Below, one piece after another: positions 18,638 to 26,371 of a DNA stretch of 39,114 nt; within the stretch, counting starts at the first letter, position 1; each line of letters begins with the position of its first letter. Source of the DNA: Alphaproteobacteria bacterium (GTDB lineage Bacteria; Pseudomonadota; Alphaproteobacteria; Rs-D84); assembly GCA_017383325.1 (NCBI GenBank), contig JAFNYG010000029.1:1-39114 (forward strand). The letters run 5' to 3'. Below the pieces are notes generated by a model, which saw nothing but the letters and a program-made list of their open reading frames with translations, did not search any database and was not told the origin of the DNA. A program made the translations under genes and the position numbers.

Positions 18638-18665
18638 AAAACACCCCAAAATGGGGTGTTTTTTT
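18638..18665 (+). terminator. Terminator after tRNA-Cys
   Basis: AACACCCC (18640-18647) pairs with GGGGTGTT (18653-18660) across AAAAT and is followed by a T-run. The A-rich left flank could also stop transcripts from the 744-residue gene on the minus strand. Confidence 0.85.
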
Positions 18666-18678
18666 AAAGTTTTCATTT

Positions 18679-18754
18679 ATCTTTTTACAAAAAACATTAT
18701 CTAATCGGGAGTCATTATCTTTTTACAAAAACCATTATCTAATCGGGAATCATT
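18679..18754. repeat. 38-bp tandem duplication across a stop codon
   Basis: Units 18679-18716 and 18717-18754 are direct tandem copies that differ at two of 38 positions. They cover the last codons, the TAG stop (18701-18703) and the first untranslated bases of the 744-residue gene. Because 38 is not a multiple of three, the second copy is read in a different frame. Confidence 0.93.
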
Positions 18755-20935
18755 ATCGCATTTGCATAAACCATCTACCATTACGAAAGAGCTATTGCAT
18801 ACGCATGTTCCATATGTGTTTCGTGTGCTGTATGGTGTGCATTCCGGCACACATGATGTTCCCCATGCCTGATATCCGGTCTTACATTTACATCTGGCAT
18901 TAACACATTTTTTGTTGTTTCCAATATTATCGGCATCGCATTCTGTCGACTGATACTCTGAATTATCTGGACACAATAACGACTGATAGAACATTTCGGA
19001 TATGCTGTTTATACATTTTTCTTTGTTTGTGTCTGTGTCTGTTGTGGGGCAATTGATTGTATCGCCATTAAACACTGCATATGCACACGTCAGTGCAACA
19101 TTCCGACATGCCCCGCGCATTACATTATAAATGCCACTTACACTGGCGGATGACGACCACGCATTTACCTGGGTCACCTGTTGGTTATAGCATTGTGCGA
19201 TATCTACCATACAACTGGACGCATATTTTGAAATGGCGTGTTGTTGCGCGGCACGAATATTAACCATTGCGCGCTGAACATAGTTCACAACAACATCGTT
19301 AAATGAAATGTATTTACCCGACGCATCATAGGACACACGCTGACACTTGTCCAAAACAGCGCGACACAGCCCTTCGTCGGTCACATTTTGTTTTGTACCA
19401 ATTTTTTGTAATAAATATTTTGCAATGCATGACCCGTCATTACCACCCATGCCGCCAGCTGTTGCGTCTTTCCCGCAGCTAGCTTTACTTATTTCTTGTG
19501 AATTGTACGCATAATCTAAAAATTTATCATTAATTTTTGCATTGTTGTAATTTTTCATAAAATCGGTAATATCTGAAACCCTTTGTCCCAATACCACATT
19601 ACCATTTTCGTCGATATATTTTTTTGTTGGGTCGACACATTTCAGGTAATCATCCCCACAGACCATATCGTCCTTCATACATGTTTCCAGTGCCCCGATA
19701 CAAGCCTTGGCGTCATATTGGTTTTTGTTTTGCAGAACGGCCAATCGTGCCTTTTGCAACATGCGATTTGCACTGCGCACATTTGACACCAGCGTTTCGT
19801 TCATCTTAACCAAACCCTGTTCGTATGCGATACAGTCCTTATCAATCGCCAGGTCATAGTTCCCAGTTATCTGGGTGGTTGTTGCGCCGGCCCCCTTGCA
19901 CTGTGTCAAAACGGAATTACAGCGTTTTTTTGCCGCGTTATATAATTCGCGCCCCCGCAGATTTGAAAAACTGGCGTTGTTTCCTGTGTTCAAAAAGTCC
20001 AGGCTGAATATATCGATTGCTTCCGATGAAAAATCCAAATCCAAATCCAGTCCGGTATACGTATCGGCAGAATACGATGTACTTGATGTTGGATCGCGGA
20101 TTAAATCCTCGATTTCTTCCAGCATGTTGCGTGTCTCAGACGTGTCGACGGCCCCCGACAGCACCTCTTCTGCCTCGGTTTCAGTCATTATTGCGCGAAT
20201 TTCGTCTGCAGACAGTCCGACATAGCGAATACGTTGTGCAACCTCGTTCAATTGGGTGTTTGCATCTTTTACCGCCTGTTCAACCTTGGTATACTGGCTC
20301 AGGTTTGCTGAACAAGAACACCTGCCTTGGTTTGCATCAATAACTGCACAGAATTGGTCCATACATTCGTTATACTGATCTTGGCATGACTTGTTCAGAT
20401 TGGCGGTCTGTTCCAGGCGTTCCGTTGCATTTGCGATATCTTCGGATGTGGTTGTGGCCTTTCGCGATTTTACATTACGTACAACTTCGTCCAGATTAGA
20501 TCCTGTCTGTGTGCCTGAATCATCAATTATTGCGCGTCCACCCACCTCTGCGGTGCTGGGGCGCAATGTTAATCCCGCGCGTCGCACGGCTGGGTTGCTG
20601 TTTATACTGGCATCAGACACGCGTTTGTTTCGTCCAACGGTATTCACGGTCACGTCCAGGTTTGAACGCGCTGATTTTAAATCTGTTTTATTTTCTGTGA
20701 CGGCGCGTGTAATTATTCCTGTTCTGGATTGTACGGCCGGGGTATCAGGTGCGCCTGAAAAAATACGTGATACTGCACTGCGTCCAGGATTCTCTGCGAC
20801 ACGTTGTGTTATGTCGCGCGCAGATGTACCCATGTCTTTGTCGGCCGGAATTGCGCGCGATGCAACCACGTCCGCGGCAAATACACTGGGCGCAATAACC
20901 ATAAACGCAAAAAAACAAGTCAGCAGTTTTTTCAT
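18701..20935 (-). CDS. Large Sec-exported cysteine-rich protein with seven CX6C pairs, unknown function
   Basis: I do not recognise a named family. The 744-residue protein has a signal peptide (MKKLLTCFFAFMVIAPSVFA, cleavage after residue 20), a low-complexity Arg/Thr/Ala region (21-170), a helical middle, and a C-terminal EGF-like cysteine cluster (about 629-737). In the helical part the spacing CX6C occurs seven times, at C184-191, C339-346, C412-419, C426-433, C524-531, C575-582 and C610-617, each within a predicted helix. This suggests disulfide-stapled helical hairpins in the periplasm or at the surface. The last residues IMTPD come from a frame-shifted repeat. The start follows AGAG; promoter at 20948-20976. 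Confidence 0.85.
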   Translation of the reverse strand: MKKLLTCFFAFMVIAPSVFAADVVASRAIPADKDMGTSARDITQRVAENPGRSAVSRIFSGAPDTPAVQSRTGIITRAVTENKTDLKSARSNLDVTVNTVGRNKRVSDASINSNPAVRRAGLTLRPSTAEVGGRAIIDDSGTQTGSNLDEVVRNVKSRKATTTSEDIANATERLEQTANLNKSCQDQYNECMDQFCAVIDANQGRCSCSANLSQYTKVEQAVKDANTQLNEVAQRIRYVGLSADEIRAIMTETEAEEVLSGAVDTSETRNMLEEIEDLIRDPTSSTSYSADTYTGLDLDLDFSSEAIDIFSLDFLNTGNNASFSNLRGRELYNAAKKRCNSVLTQCKGAGATTTQITGNYDLAIDKDCIAYEQGLVKMNETLVSNVRSANRMLQKARLAVLQNKNQYDAKACIGALETCMKDDMVCGDDYLKCVDPTKKYIDENGNVVLGQRVSDITDFMKNYNNAKINDKFLDYAYNSQEISKASCGKDATAGGMGGNDGSCIAKYLLQKIGTKQNVTDEGLCRAVLDKCQRVSYDASGKYISFNDVVVNYVQRAMVNIRAAQQHAISKYASSCMVDIAQCYNQQVTQVNAWSSSASVSGIYNVMRGACRNVALTCAYAVFNGDTINCPTTDTDTNKEKCINSISEMFYQSLLCPDNSEYQSTECDADNIGNNKKCVNARCKCKTGYQAWGTSCVPECTPYSTRNTYGTCVCNSSFVMVDGLCKCDNDSRLDNGFCKKIMTPD

Positions 20936-20947
20936 TCTCTTGCGCGA

Positions 20948-20976
20948 ATTATATCATAAAAAAACAATTAAGTCAT
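20948..20976 (-). promoter_or_regulatory. Promoter of the CX6C protein gene
   Basis: Minus strand ATGACT (20971-20976), 17-base spacer, perfect TATAAT (20948-20953) with an extended TGA before it. The -35 touches the porin stop codon. The predicted leader is about six bases. Confidence 0.65.
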
Positions 20977-22001
20977 TAAAAAGTCAACCGCAGCCCCGCC
21001 GAAATAAATGGTGTTTTCGATGTTATCCCGCTTGAAATCCATCCGTCAACGTTTTCGCTGTACTTGTATCTGAACGAAGCAACCGCCATATGGTCGATAA
21101 AATCATCGACATCGCTTTGCCATACACCTGTATCTGAAAGCATGTATGTCAGTGATATGCTGTATTTTAACAAATCATAACTGACGCCCGACCCGACGAC
21201 AAACCCATCTGAAATATCGCCAATTGGGTTATTGTCATAAATCACGCGTGCGGTTGTCCCCCAGATCCAGCTGTTATATTGCAAATTCATGCCAATTGAC
21301 ATCTGTCCGCGCCAATCTGCGGTAACGCCGGGTGTATAAACCTCGTTATCAAAGTCGCGCGGATTGTCCATAAAAGACATCCCAATTGCGTACGCTGTTT
21401 TAATCTTTCCGGATGGCCGCCGGATTTTCATCCCTGCATCAACCGCCCAGTCGTAATTATTTGCAAATCCGGCCGCAGATACACCATACTGTACGCCGTT
21501 TGTTGGCGCAGACACGATGTTCACGCGTGGGTCACTGCGCCCAGATGTCAGTGTTGTATCTGCGATGATTGGGCCACTTGGTATAATTTTTTCGTTGTAC
21601 AGCGGTCTGTCGTTTATACGCAGTCCCCCAACGTCGGGCAATCCGACACCTAATTTGCGTGCGATTGAATCGGTCAAACCAAATTCAATTCGCCCATAAT
21701 CGCGTGATTCAATGTACCCGAATGTTTCGCGGGAAAAGTTCCCCTTGTCCAGGGCGGCTTTGTCCATTGCATACACAGCGCCCAGTTTATACGCATCATT
21801 TATTGCATATGTAAATTGTCCACGTGCGCGCCAATCCCCAATCCCCAGTGGCGATTCAAAATCAGGCTGAATCACACCGCCGGTCGCGAATCCTGTAATC
21901 TTTGCGGAAAAATTTCCCATATCGTATTGCAACGCATTTGCCGCATTCGGCATTAACAAGATTCCAGCCAATGCGATATATAATTTTTTTGTAATAAACA
22001 T
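20976..22001 (-). CDS. Outer-membrane porin-like beta-barrel protein
   Basis: The 341-residue protein has a signal peptide (ends about ANA at residues 21-23), then alternating polar/hydrophobic strands rich in Gly, Tyr and Asp, and finishes with ISAGLRLTF, the terminal-Phe signature recognised by the BAM complex. Internal features (GYIESRDYGRIEFGLTDS near residue 95) resemble Gram-negative general porins. The ATG directly follows the rpoH stop with no gap, and GGGGGA lies within the end of rpoH. The substrate is unknown. There is no terminator between it and the CX6C gene. Confidence 0.8.
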   Translation of the reverse strand: MFITKKLYIALAGILLMPNAANALQYDMGNFSAKITGFATGGVIQPDFESPLGIGDWRARGQFTYAINDAYKLGAVYAMDKAALDKGNFSRETFGYIESRDYGRIEFGLTDSIARKLGVGLPDVGGLRINDRPLYNEKIIPSGPIIADTTLTSGRSDPRVNIVSAPTNGVQYGVSAAGFANNYDWAVDAGMKIRRPSGKIKTAYAIGMSFMDNPRDFDNEVYTPGVTADWRGQMSIGMNLQYNSWIWGTTARVIYDNNPIGDISDGFVVGSGVSYDLLKYSISLTYMLSDTGVWQSDVDDFIDHMAVASFRYKYSENVDGWISSGITSKTPFISAGLRLTF

Positions 22002-22916
22002 TTAATTTTGTTCCCCCGCGTCTTTCAGTATTGCATCACGCAGTTTATTATATGCGCGTTCTTCGATTTGTCGTACGCGTTCACGTGATATCCCATATTT
22101 TTGCGACAGCGCCTCTAACGTTGCGGCCGGTTGGGACAGGCGTCGTGCTGTTAAAATCGCACGATCGCGTTCTGACATTTTATCCAGGTGTTTTTTCAGC
22201 AAATCATATCCACGACGCCGAAATTCGATTTGTTCCAGTGTTTCTTCGATTGTGTCACGTCCATCCGTCATATTTGACAGAATATCCGTCGCGCCATCAT
22301 CTGAATTCAGTGGTGCGTTCAGTGACACGTCGCGGGCCCCAACACGTGTTGCCATGCGTTCGACATCTTTTTCTGGCACGTCCAGATATTGTGCGATTTT
22401 TTTTGTTTGTTCATCGGACAGGTTGTTGTCCATTATCCCCAATGCACGTTTTGCCCGTGACAGGTTAAAGAACACACGTTTCTGGTTCGCAGATGTTCCA
22501 ATTCGTACGATTGACCAGTTATTCAATATTGTTTCATAAATTTCTGCCTTGATCCAGAACATGGCATATGTTGAAAACCGAAACCCTTTGTCTGGGTCGA
22601 ATTTCTGCAACGCCTGCATCAACCCCATATTACCACTGGCAATTAATTCACCGACCGGAATGCCATAGTTTTTATAATCGTACGCAACAGACACGACCAG
22701 TTTTAAATGACTGGCCACTAATTTTTCTGCGGCAAATTTATCCTGATTTTTGACCCATTTTATTGCGTATTCATATTCCTGCTCTGCGGTCAGCACAGGT
22801 ATCTTTTGCACATTTTGAATGTATTGTGCCAGTGACGCATCATCACTGACGCCACGTGCTGCAACAATGCTGTTGATTTTTTTTGCTGGTAATGTGGTCT
22901 TGATTTCCTTGCTCAT
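22002..22916 (-). CDS. rpoH: RNA polymerase heat-shock sigma factor RpoH (sigma-32)
   Basis: The 304-residue sigma-70 family protein has region 2 (GNMGLMQALQKFDPDKGFRF and FSTYAMFWIKAEI, about 95-125), the RpoH box (QKRVFFNLSRAKRALG, about 142-157) that separates sigma-32 from RpoD, and region 4 helix-turn-helix (SQKYGISRERVRQIEERA, about 272-289). The upstream frame extends to 23033, but the ATG at 22916 gives the normal RpoH N-terminus and lies at the predicted transcription start. The porin gene abuts its stop, so RpoH and porin may share a transcript. Confidence 0.95.
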   Translation of the reverse strand: MSKEIKTTLPAKKINSIVAARGVSDDASLAQYIQNVQKIPVLTAEQEYEYAIKWVKNQDKFAAEKLVASHLKLVVSVAYDYKNYGIPVGELIASGNMGLMQALQKFDPDKGFRFSTYAMFWIKAEIYETILNNWSIVRIGTSANQKRVFFNLSRAKRALGIMDNNLSDEQTKKIAQYLDVPEKDVERMATRVGARDVSLNAPLNSDDGATDILSNMTDGRDTIEETLEQIEFRRRGYDLLKKHLDKMSERDRAILTARRLSQPAATLEALSQKYGISRERVRQIEERAYNKLRDAILKDAGEQN

Positions 22917-22928
22917 AACTTTTATAGT
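22900..22928 (+). promoter_or_regulatory. Promoter of the yfgM-like / bamB-like operon
   Basis: TTGATT (22900-22905), 17-base spacer, TATAGT (22923-22928). The -35 lies in rpoH codons. The leader of about 36 bases contains AGGAGA before the ATG. Confidence 0.6.
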
Positions 22929-22952
22929 ATACCATAAATTAATAATTATCAA
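22924..22952 (-). promoter_or_regulatory. rpoH promoter, predicted leaderless
   Basis: Minus strand TTGATA (22947-22952), 17-base spacer, TACTAT (22924-22929), then seven bases to the rpoH ATG. It fully overlaps the opposing promoter at its -10. No Shine-Dalgarno precedes rpoH. Confidence 0.6.
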
Positions 22953-22970
22953 GTACAGGAGATTTATAAC

Positions 22971-23621
22971 ATGACATCCATGCTGGAAAGAAATACAAAA
23001 GTCAAAGCGCCTAAAAAGACCCGCGCAGAACATATGGAAGATGCATTGTATCGCGAAGTTTGGGAAGACGTGAACAATGAAAAAACAATGCAGTTTATAA
23101 AAAAGTATTCAAAACATATGATTGTTGCCGCCTTGGCGATAATGATTATTGCGACTTCGGTGCAGATTGGCATTCGCACACATCGTGCGAACAAGATTGC
23201 CACCGCCACGGCGTATGAAACCGCCATTGAAAATACAGACGCGAACGCATTGGCGTCATTGTCGGACAATGCGTCTGGCGCCACGGCGGATTTGGCACTG
23301 TTTCAGTCATATTTACTGGACCAAGATGTTAATAAACTGGAAAAGCTGGCAAATGACGGCAATACGCGTGATTTTCGTGATTTGGCAAAATTGCATATTG
23401 TTGGCATTCGCGGGGATGAAATGTCGGCCAAAGATTTGGAAAAATATCTCTCAGACCTGGATACCAAGGCATCGCCATTTTATTACACTGCCCGTTTAAC
23501 GGTTGCCCAGAAATATTTAGCATCGGGCGAATCTGAACGTGCGAACAAAATATTGGATGAAATCATTGCAGATAAAAATGCACCATCGGTTGTTTCTGCA
23601 ACCGCGGCCAGTTTGCGTTAA
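22971..23621 (+). CDS. YfgM-like TPR membrane protein (SecYEG ancillary subunit family)
   Basis: The 216-residue protein is a single-pass inner-membrane protein: a cytoplasmic N-terminus with FIKKYSK, a transmembrane segment (HMIVAALAIMIIATSVQIGI, about 46-65) and a periplasmic helical TPR-like domain (about 80-216). In alphaproteobacteria this gene typically lies just before bamB and der. The bamB-like gene does follow here, but der does not. SD AGGAGA, eight bases before the ATG. Confidence 0.8.
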   Translation: MTSMLERNTKVKAPKKTRAEHMEDALYREVWEDVNNEKTMQFIKKYSKHMIVAALAIMIIATSVQIGIRTHRANKIATATAYETAIENTDANALASLSDNASGATADLALFQSYLLDQDVNKLEKLANDGNTRDFRDLAKLHIVGIRGDEMSAKDLEKYLSDLDTKASPFYYTARLTVAQKYLASGESERANKILDEIIADKNAPSVVSATAASLR

Positions 23622-23632
23622 TGGGGGCCAAT

Positions 23633-24367
23633 ATGCACAAATGGTTGTCGGTTTTTTGTTGTGCGATTGCGTTATCTGCCTGTGACAAGCATGATCCAAT
23701 TTTGCCGGGTGTGCGCACACCTGTATTTGACACGGCGCAAATTAACGTCCAGAACAAAACAATCACACAGATTCCAAATGCCGCGCACGTTGTTGATAAT
23801 TCGTCATGTCCATACACCCAGGATTCGTCCAATGTGATATGGGATGGCCCGCGCAAGATTTTTTCTGGATTTCCGACTGGCAATACTGTTTCTGCAAAAA
23901 CGTACCCTGTGTGCAGCGGGAAATACCTGTACGCTGGCCTGACCACAGGTGAATTGGTAAAGTTAAACCCTAAAACCCGTCAGATTATTTGGATTGCGGA
24001 CATTTATCGCACCAGTAATATGACCGGTGGCGCATCGATGGTTGATATTATTGCGCCAATTGTACCATATAAAAACGCGGTCTATGCAGGTAGTCTAGGA
24101 GATGCGTTCTGCAGGATTTCCGCCGCGTCCGGGGACAAACAATGGTGCGTGAATGTTGGTGTTGGTGTGCCATTTGTAATTGCGGACTCTTATGCATTTG
24201 TGGTTGCCACGGACAGTAATTTATACGCGATTTCACTGCAAAATGGGGATGTTTATTGGCGTCAACCGGTAAAATCTCATGTTGCGCCAATATACCAAGA
24301 CGGTAAAATCATTGTTGGTGATGAATGGTTTAGTATAGAAAACGGTAAAAAAGTACTGGACAAATAA
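23633..24367 (+). CDS. Short BamB-like beta-propeller lipoprotein
   Basis: The 244-residue product has a lipoprotein signal peptide with lipobox LSAC (Cys17 lipidated) and about four PQQ-type propeller blades, for example YLYAGLTTGELVKLNPKTRQ, AVYAGSLGDAFCRISAASG and FVVATDSNLYAISLQNG. BamB normally has eight blades and about 380-450 residues, so this one looks reduced by half, with no sign of a frameshift. It follows the yfgM-like gene, as bamB does. The ATG at 23633 has GGGGG upstream; an ATG at 23621 overlaps the previous stop. Confidence 0.75.
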   Translation: MHKWLSVFCCAIALSACDKHDPILPGVRTPVFDTAQINVQNKTITQIPNAAHVVDNSSCPYTQDSSNVIWDGPRKIFSGFPTGNTVSAKTYPVCSGKYLYAGLTTGELVKLNPKTRQIIWIADIYRTSNMTGGASMVDIIAPIVPYKNAVYAGSLGDAFCRISAASGDKQWCVNVGVGVPFVIADSYAFVVATDSNLYAISLQNGDVYWRQPVKSHVAPIYQDGKIIVGDEWFSIENGKKVLDK

Positions 24368-24405
24368 AAAAATATATTATATCATTCATCCGCTTAACGA
24401 AGATC

Positions 24406-24482
24406 GGGTGTTTAGCTCAGTTGATTAGAGCATCTCGTTTACACCGAGAGGGTCGGGGGTTTGAGTCCCTCAACACCCACCA
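24406..24482 (+). tRNA. tRNA-Val (UAC)
   Basis: A 77-base cloverleaf. The acceptor stem is GGGTGTT (24406-24412) / AACACCC (24472-24478), the anticodon stem TCTCG/CGAGA surrounds loop TTTACAC (anticodon TAC), and the T-arm has GTTTGAGTCC. Discriminator A and encoded CCA at 24480-24482. It starts 38 bases after the bamB-like stop with no terminator between, so it may be co-transcribed. Confidence 0.97.
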
Positions 24483-24492
24483 GAATTTAACC

Positions 24493-24514
24493 TCCGCCAT
24501 GTGGCGGATTTTTT
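24493..24514 (+). terminator. Terminator after tRNA-Val
   Basis: TCCGCC (24493-24498) pairs with GGCGGA (24503-24508) around ATGT, followed by six T. Confidence 0.85.
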
Positions 24515-24536
24515 ATCGAAAAAATGGACGGTCGTC

Positions 24537-24746
24537 ATGAAAAAAGACATCAAGGAAACCCTAGAAATAATTGGTATGTGTGCTGTTTCTTATATTTTAG
24601 TTATGCAATTGAATTCTTTGATAGCCAAGGGACACACATCAGATCCAATGCCCATAAAGCAAGAACAGCAAGATTCAATAAAAAAGTTCTCAAACCCAGA
24701 TACTCTTCGAACCTTGGCGGTATCTAAACTACAAAAAACCAGATAA
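24537..24746 (+). CDS. Small single-pass membrane protein, unknown
   Basis: A 69-residue frame starting MKKDIKETLEIIG with one hydrophobic segment (about 10-30: IIGMCAVSYILVMQLNSLIA) and a charged soluble tail rich in Gln, Ser and Lys. No family recognised. The ribosome site is weak (GGACGG) and no promoter is evident after the tRNA terminator. It is plausible because of the length, start context and membrane helix, but could be a chance frame. Confidence 0.45.
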   Translation: MKKDIKETLEIIGMCAVSYILVMQLNSLIAKGHTSDPMPIKQEQQDSIKKFSNPDTLRTLAVSKLQKTR

Positions 24747-24754
24747 TATTTATT

Positions 24755-24783
24755 TTTTGTAATCGCGCAATTTTTAGTATAAG
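24755..24783 (+). promoter_or_regulatory. Weak candidate promoter of the OmpA-domain lipoprotein
   Basis: TTTTGT (24755-24760), 17-base spacer, TATAAG (24778-24783). The -10 is good but the -35 is poor (alternatively TTGTAA with a 15-base spacer). The leader of about 28 bases contains AAAGGAGA. Confidence 0.4.
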
Positions 24784-24816
24784 ATATCATTGTTTATAGG
24801 AATCAAAGGAGATTTT

Positions 24817-25455
24817 ATGAAAAAAGCAATTTCTACATTGGCTGTGCTGGCATTGGTGTCTGCGTGTACAACTGTTAATCCATATACTGGCCAGACCCAG
24901 ACGGCAAAATCGACATGGGGTACTGCGATTGGTGCGACTGCCGGCGCCTTGATTGGCAGCACGCAAAGCAGCGAGGGCGCCCTGATTGGTGGATTGGCTG
25001 GTGCCGCGGTTGGTGGTGGCGTTGGTTATTACCTGGATGCCCAGGCTGCGGAATTGCGTGCCGAATTGGTATCAACTGGTGTCCAGGTTATCGAAGATAA
25101 TGATAGTATTCGTCTAATAATGCCGGGTAATATAACATTCAAGACAGATTCATCAGATATAAATTCATCATTTTATCCTGTTTTGAACTCTGTGGCCAAG
25201 GTGTTGAACAAATATTCAAATTCAACGGTACTGGTGTCCGGTCATACAGACAGCACAGGCACCCCAGAATACAATCTGAATTTATCGCGTGAACGCGCGG
25301 GTTCGGTTGCCGCCTATCTGCAGGGCCAGGGTGTAAAATCATCACGCTTTGAAGTTATGGGGATGGGGTCTTCGAATCCTATTGCATCAAATTCATCCGC
25401 CCAGGGACGTTCGTTAAATCGTCGTGTAGAAATAAAAATTATTCCAAACAAATAA
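24817..25455 (+). CDS. OmpA-domain outer-membrane lipoprotein (YiaD/Pal type)
   Basis: The 212-residue protein has a lipoprotein signal (MKKAISTLAVLALVSAC, Cys17 lipidated), two glycine-zipper membrane-like stretches (GTAIGATAGALIGS and GALIGGLAGAAVGGGVGYYL, about 36-70) and a C-terminal OmpA/MotB peptidoglycan-binding domain with the conserved VSGHTDSTGTPEYNLNLSRERAGSV-type core (about 136-160) and NRRVEI near the end. The architecture matches YiaD more than Pal because of the glycine zippers. An in-frame ATG at 24790 is less likely: the ATG at 24817 follows AAAGGAGA. Confidence 0.88.
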   Translation: MKKAISTLAVLALVSACTTVNPYTGQTQTAKSTWGTAIGATAGALIGSTQSSEGALIGGLAGAAVGGGVGYYLDAQAAELRAELVSTGVQVIEDNDSIRLIMPGNITFKTDSSDINSSFYPVLNSVAKVLNKYSNSTVLVSGHTDSTGTPEYNLNLSRERAGSVAAYLQGQGVKSSRFEVMGMGSSNPIASNSSAQGRSLNRRVEIKIIPNK

Positions 25456-25480
25456 ATCTTATTTGTTGGGTACTACAATA

Positions 25481-25509
25481 AAAAACACCGGCATTTGCCG
25501 GCGTTTTTT
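25481..25509. terminator. Bidirectional terminator, OmpA lipoprotein / gpsA
   Basis: CCGGC (25488-25492) / GCCGG (25497-25501) around ATTT, with A-run left and T-run right. The T-run overlaps the gpsA stop codon. Confidence 0.8.
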
Positions 25510-26371
25510 ATATGTCTAGCTTTTTTTGCATTTCTGCCAATATGGGGGTGTCTATCCCTAAATCACGCGCGCGCGAAATTAATCCGTTCAGTGCAAAAAT
25601 ACCTTCGACGGTACCCTGGGGCGGATTACCCTGGGCGATTGCCATCCCACCGGCAAAGTTGCGGCTGGTTGCGCTGGTTGCGGACAAAAACAGGTCGCCA
25701 ATTCCACATAGTCCCAAAAATGTTTGCATTTGCCCACCCATTGCAATGCCGATTTTCACAACTTCGTTCCATGCACGTGTAAATATCAGCGCACGTTCAT
25801 TTTCGCCACCTGCGGCAATGCTGTTATATCCACAAATTAGTGCAACCGCATTTTTGCCAACACCGCATACCTGGGTTCCGATTGTGTCCTGGCTGATTTC
25901 CAGGTACAGTTTGTTCAGTGCGCCCTGCCCTGCGACAATTGCGTTATTTGTTCCGGCCAGTGTTGAACCTGTTTGGATTCCACGTGCGACCTCTGCGGCG
26001 AATTGTGGGCCCGACAAAACCCCAAAATCGACACATTCCGGCAGTTCTGCCTGCAGTATCTCGGACATGAATTGTCCTGTGCTGCTTTCTGCGCCTTTGG
26101 TGCAAATAATAACAGGCTGGCCGTTATACGCATTTCGCGCATTTCGCAGCGTTTCGCGAAAGAATACCCCCGGCGTCACAATCAGCCATACATCCGTATT
26201 CTTTAAATCCGCCATATCTGCGGTAATTCGAATATTTTGTGGCATTTGCACGCCTTCGAAATCCTTGTGTTCACCATCATAAGACCATAAAACAACATCT
26301 GCCCCACCCCGCGCAGATACAATTGCCAATGCCGATCCCCATGCACCTGCACCAATTACACCAACTTTCAT
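25508..26371 (-). CDS. gpsA: NAD(P)-dependent glycerol-3-phosphate dehydrogenase
   Basis: Makes sn-glycerol-3-phosphate from dihydroxyacetone phosphate for phospholipid synthesis, supplying PlsY (36.5 kb). The 287-residue protein has the Rossmann motif MKVGVIGAGAWGSALA, the CTKGAE segment (about 91-96), GPQFAAEVARG (about 122-132, with Gln where Ser is usual) and the C-terminal substrate domain (KNAVALICGYNSIAAGGEN). It is about 40 residues shorter than E. coli GpsA, mostly at the C-terminus. The start overlaps the TPR gene stop by four bases (ATGA). Confidence 0.93.
   Translation of the reverse strand: MKVGVIGAGAWGSALAIVSARGGADVVLWSYDGEHKDFEGVQMPQNIRITADMADLKNTDVWLIVTPGVFFRETLRNARNAYNGQPVIICTKGAESSTGQFMSEILQAELPECVDFGVLSGPQFAAEVARGIQTGSTLAGTNNAIVAGQGALNKLYLEISQDTIGTQVCGVGKNAVALICGYNSIAAGGENERALIFTRAWNEVVKIGIAMGGQMQTFLGLCGIGDLFLSATSATSRNFAGGMAIAQGNPPQGTVEGIFALNGLISRARDLGIDTPILAEMQKKLDI

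Noticed and set aside
18660..18760. CRISPR-like or IS-end repeat
   Set aside because: Only two adjacent units without spacers, target duplications or a nearby transposase; a simple tandem duplication.
20391..21035. 214-codon plus-strand frame opposite the CX6C protein
   Set aside because: Shadow frame without ribosome site; it crosses the promoter of the real gene.
25512..26282. 256-codon plus-strand frame opposite gpsA
   Set aside because: Antisense to a well-conserved enzyme gene and starts in its terminator; no supporting motif.
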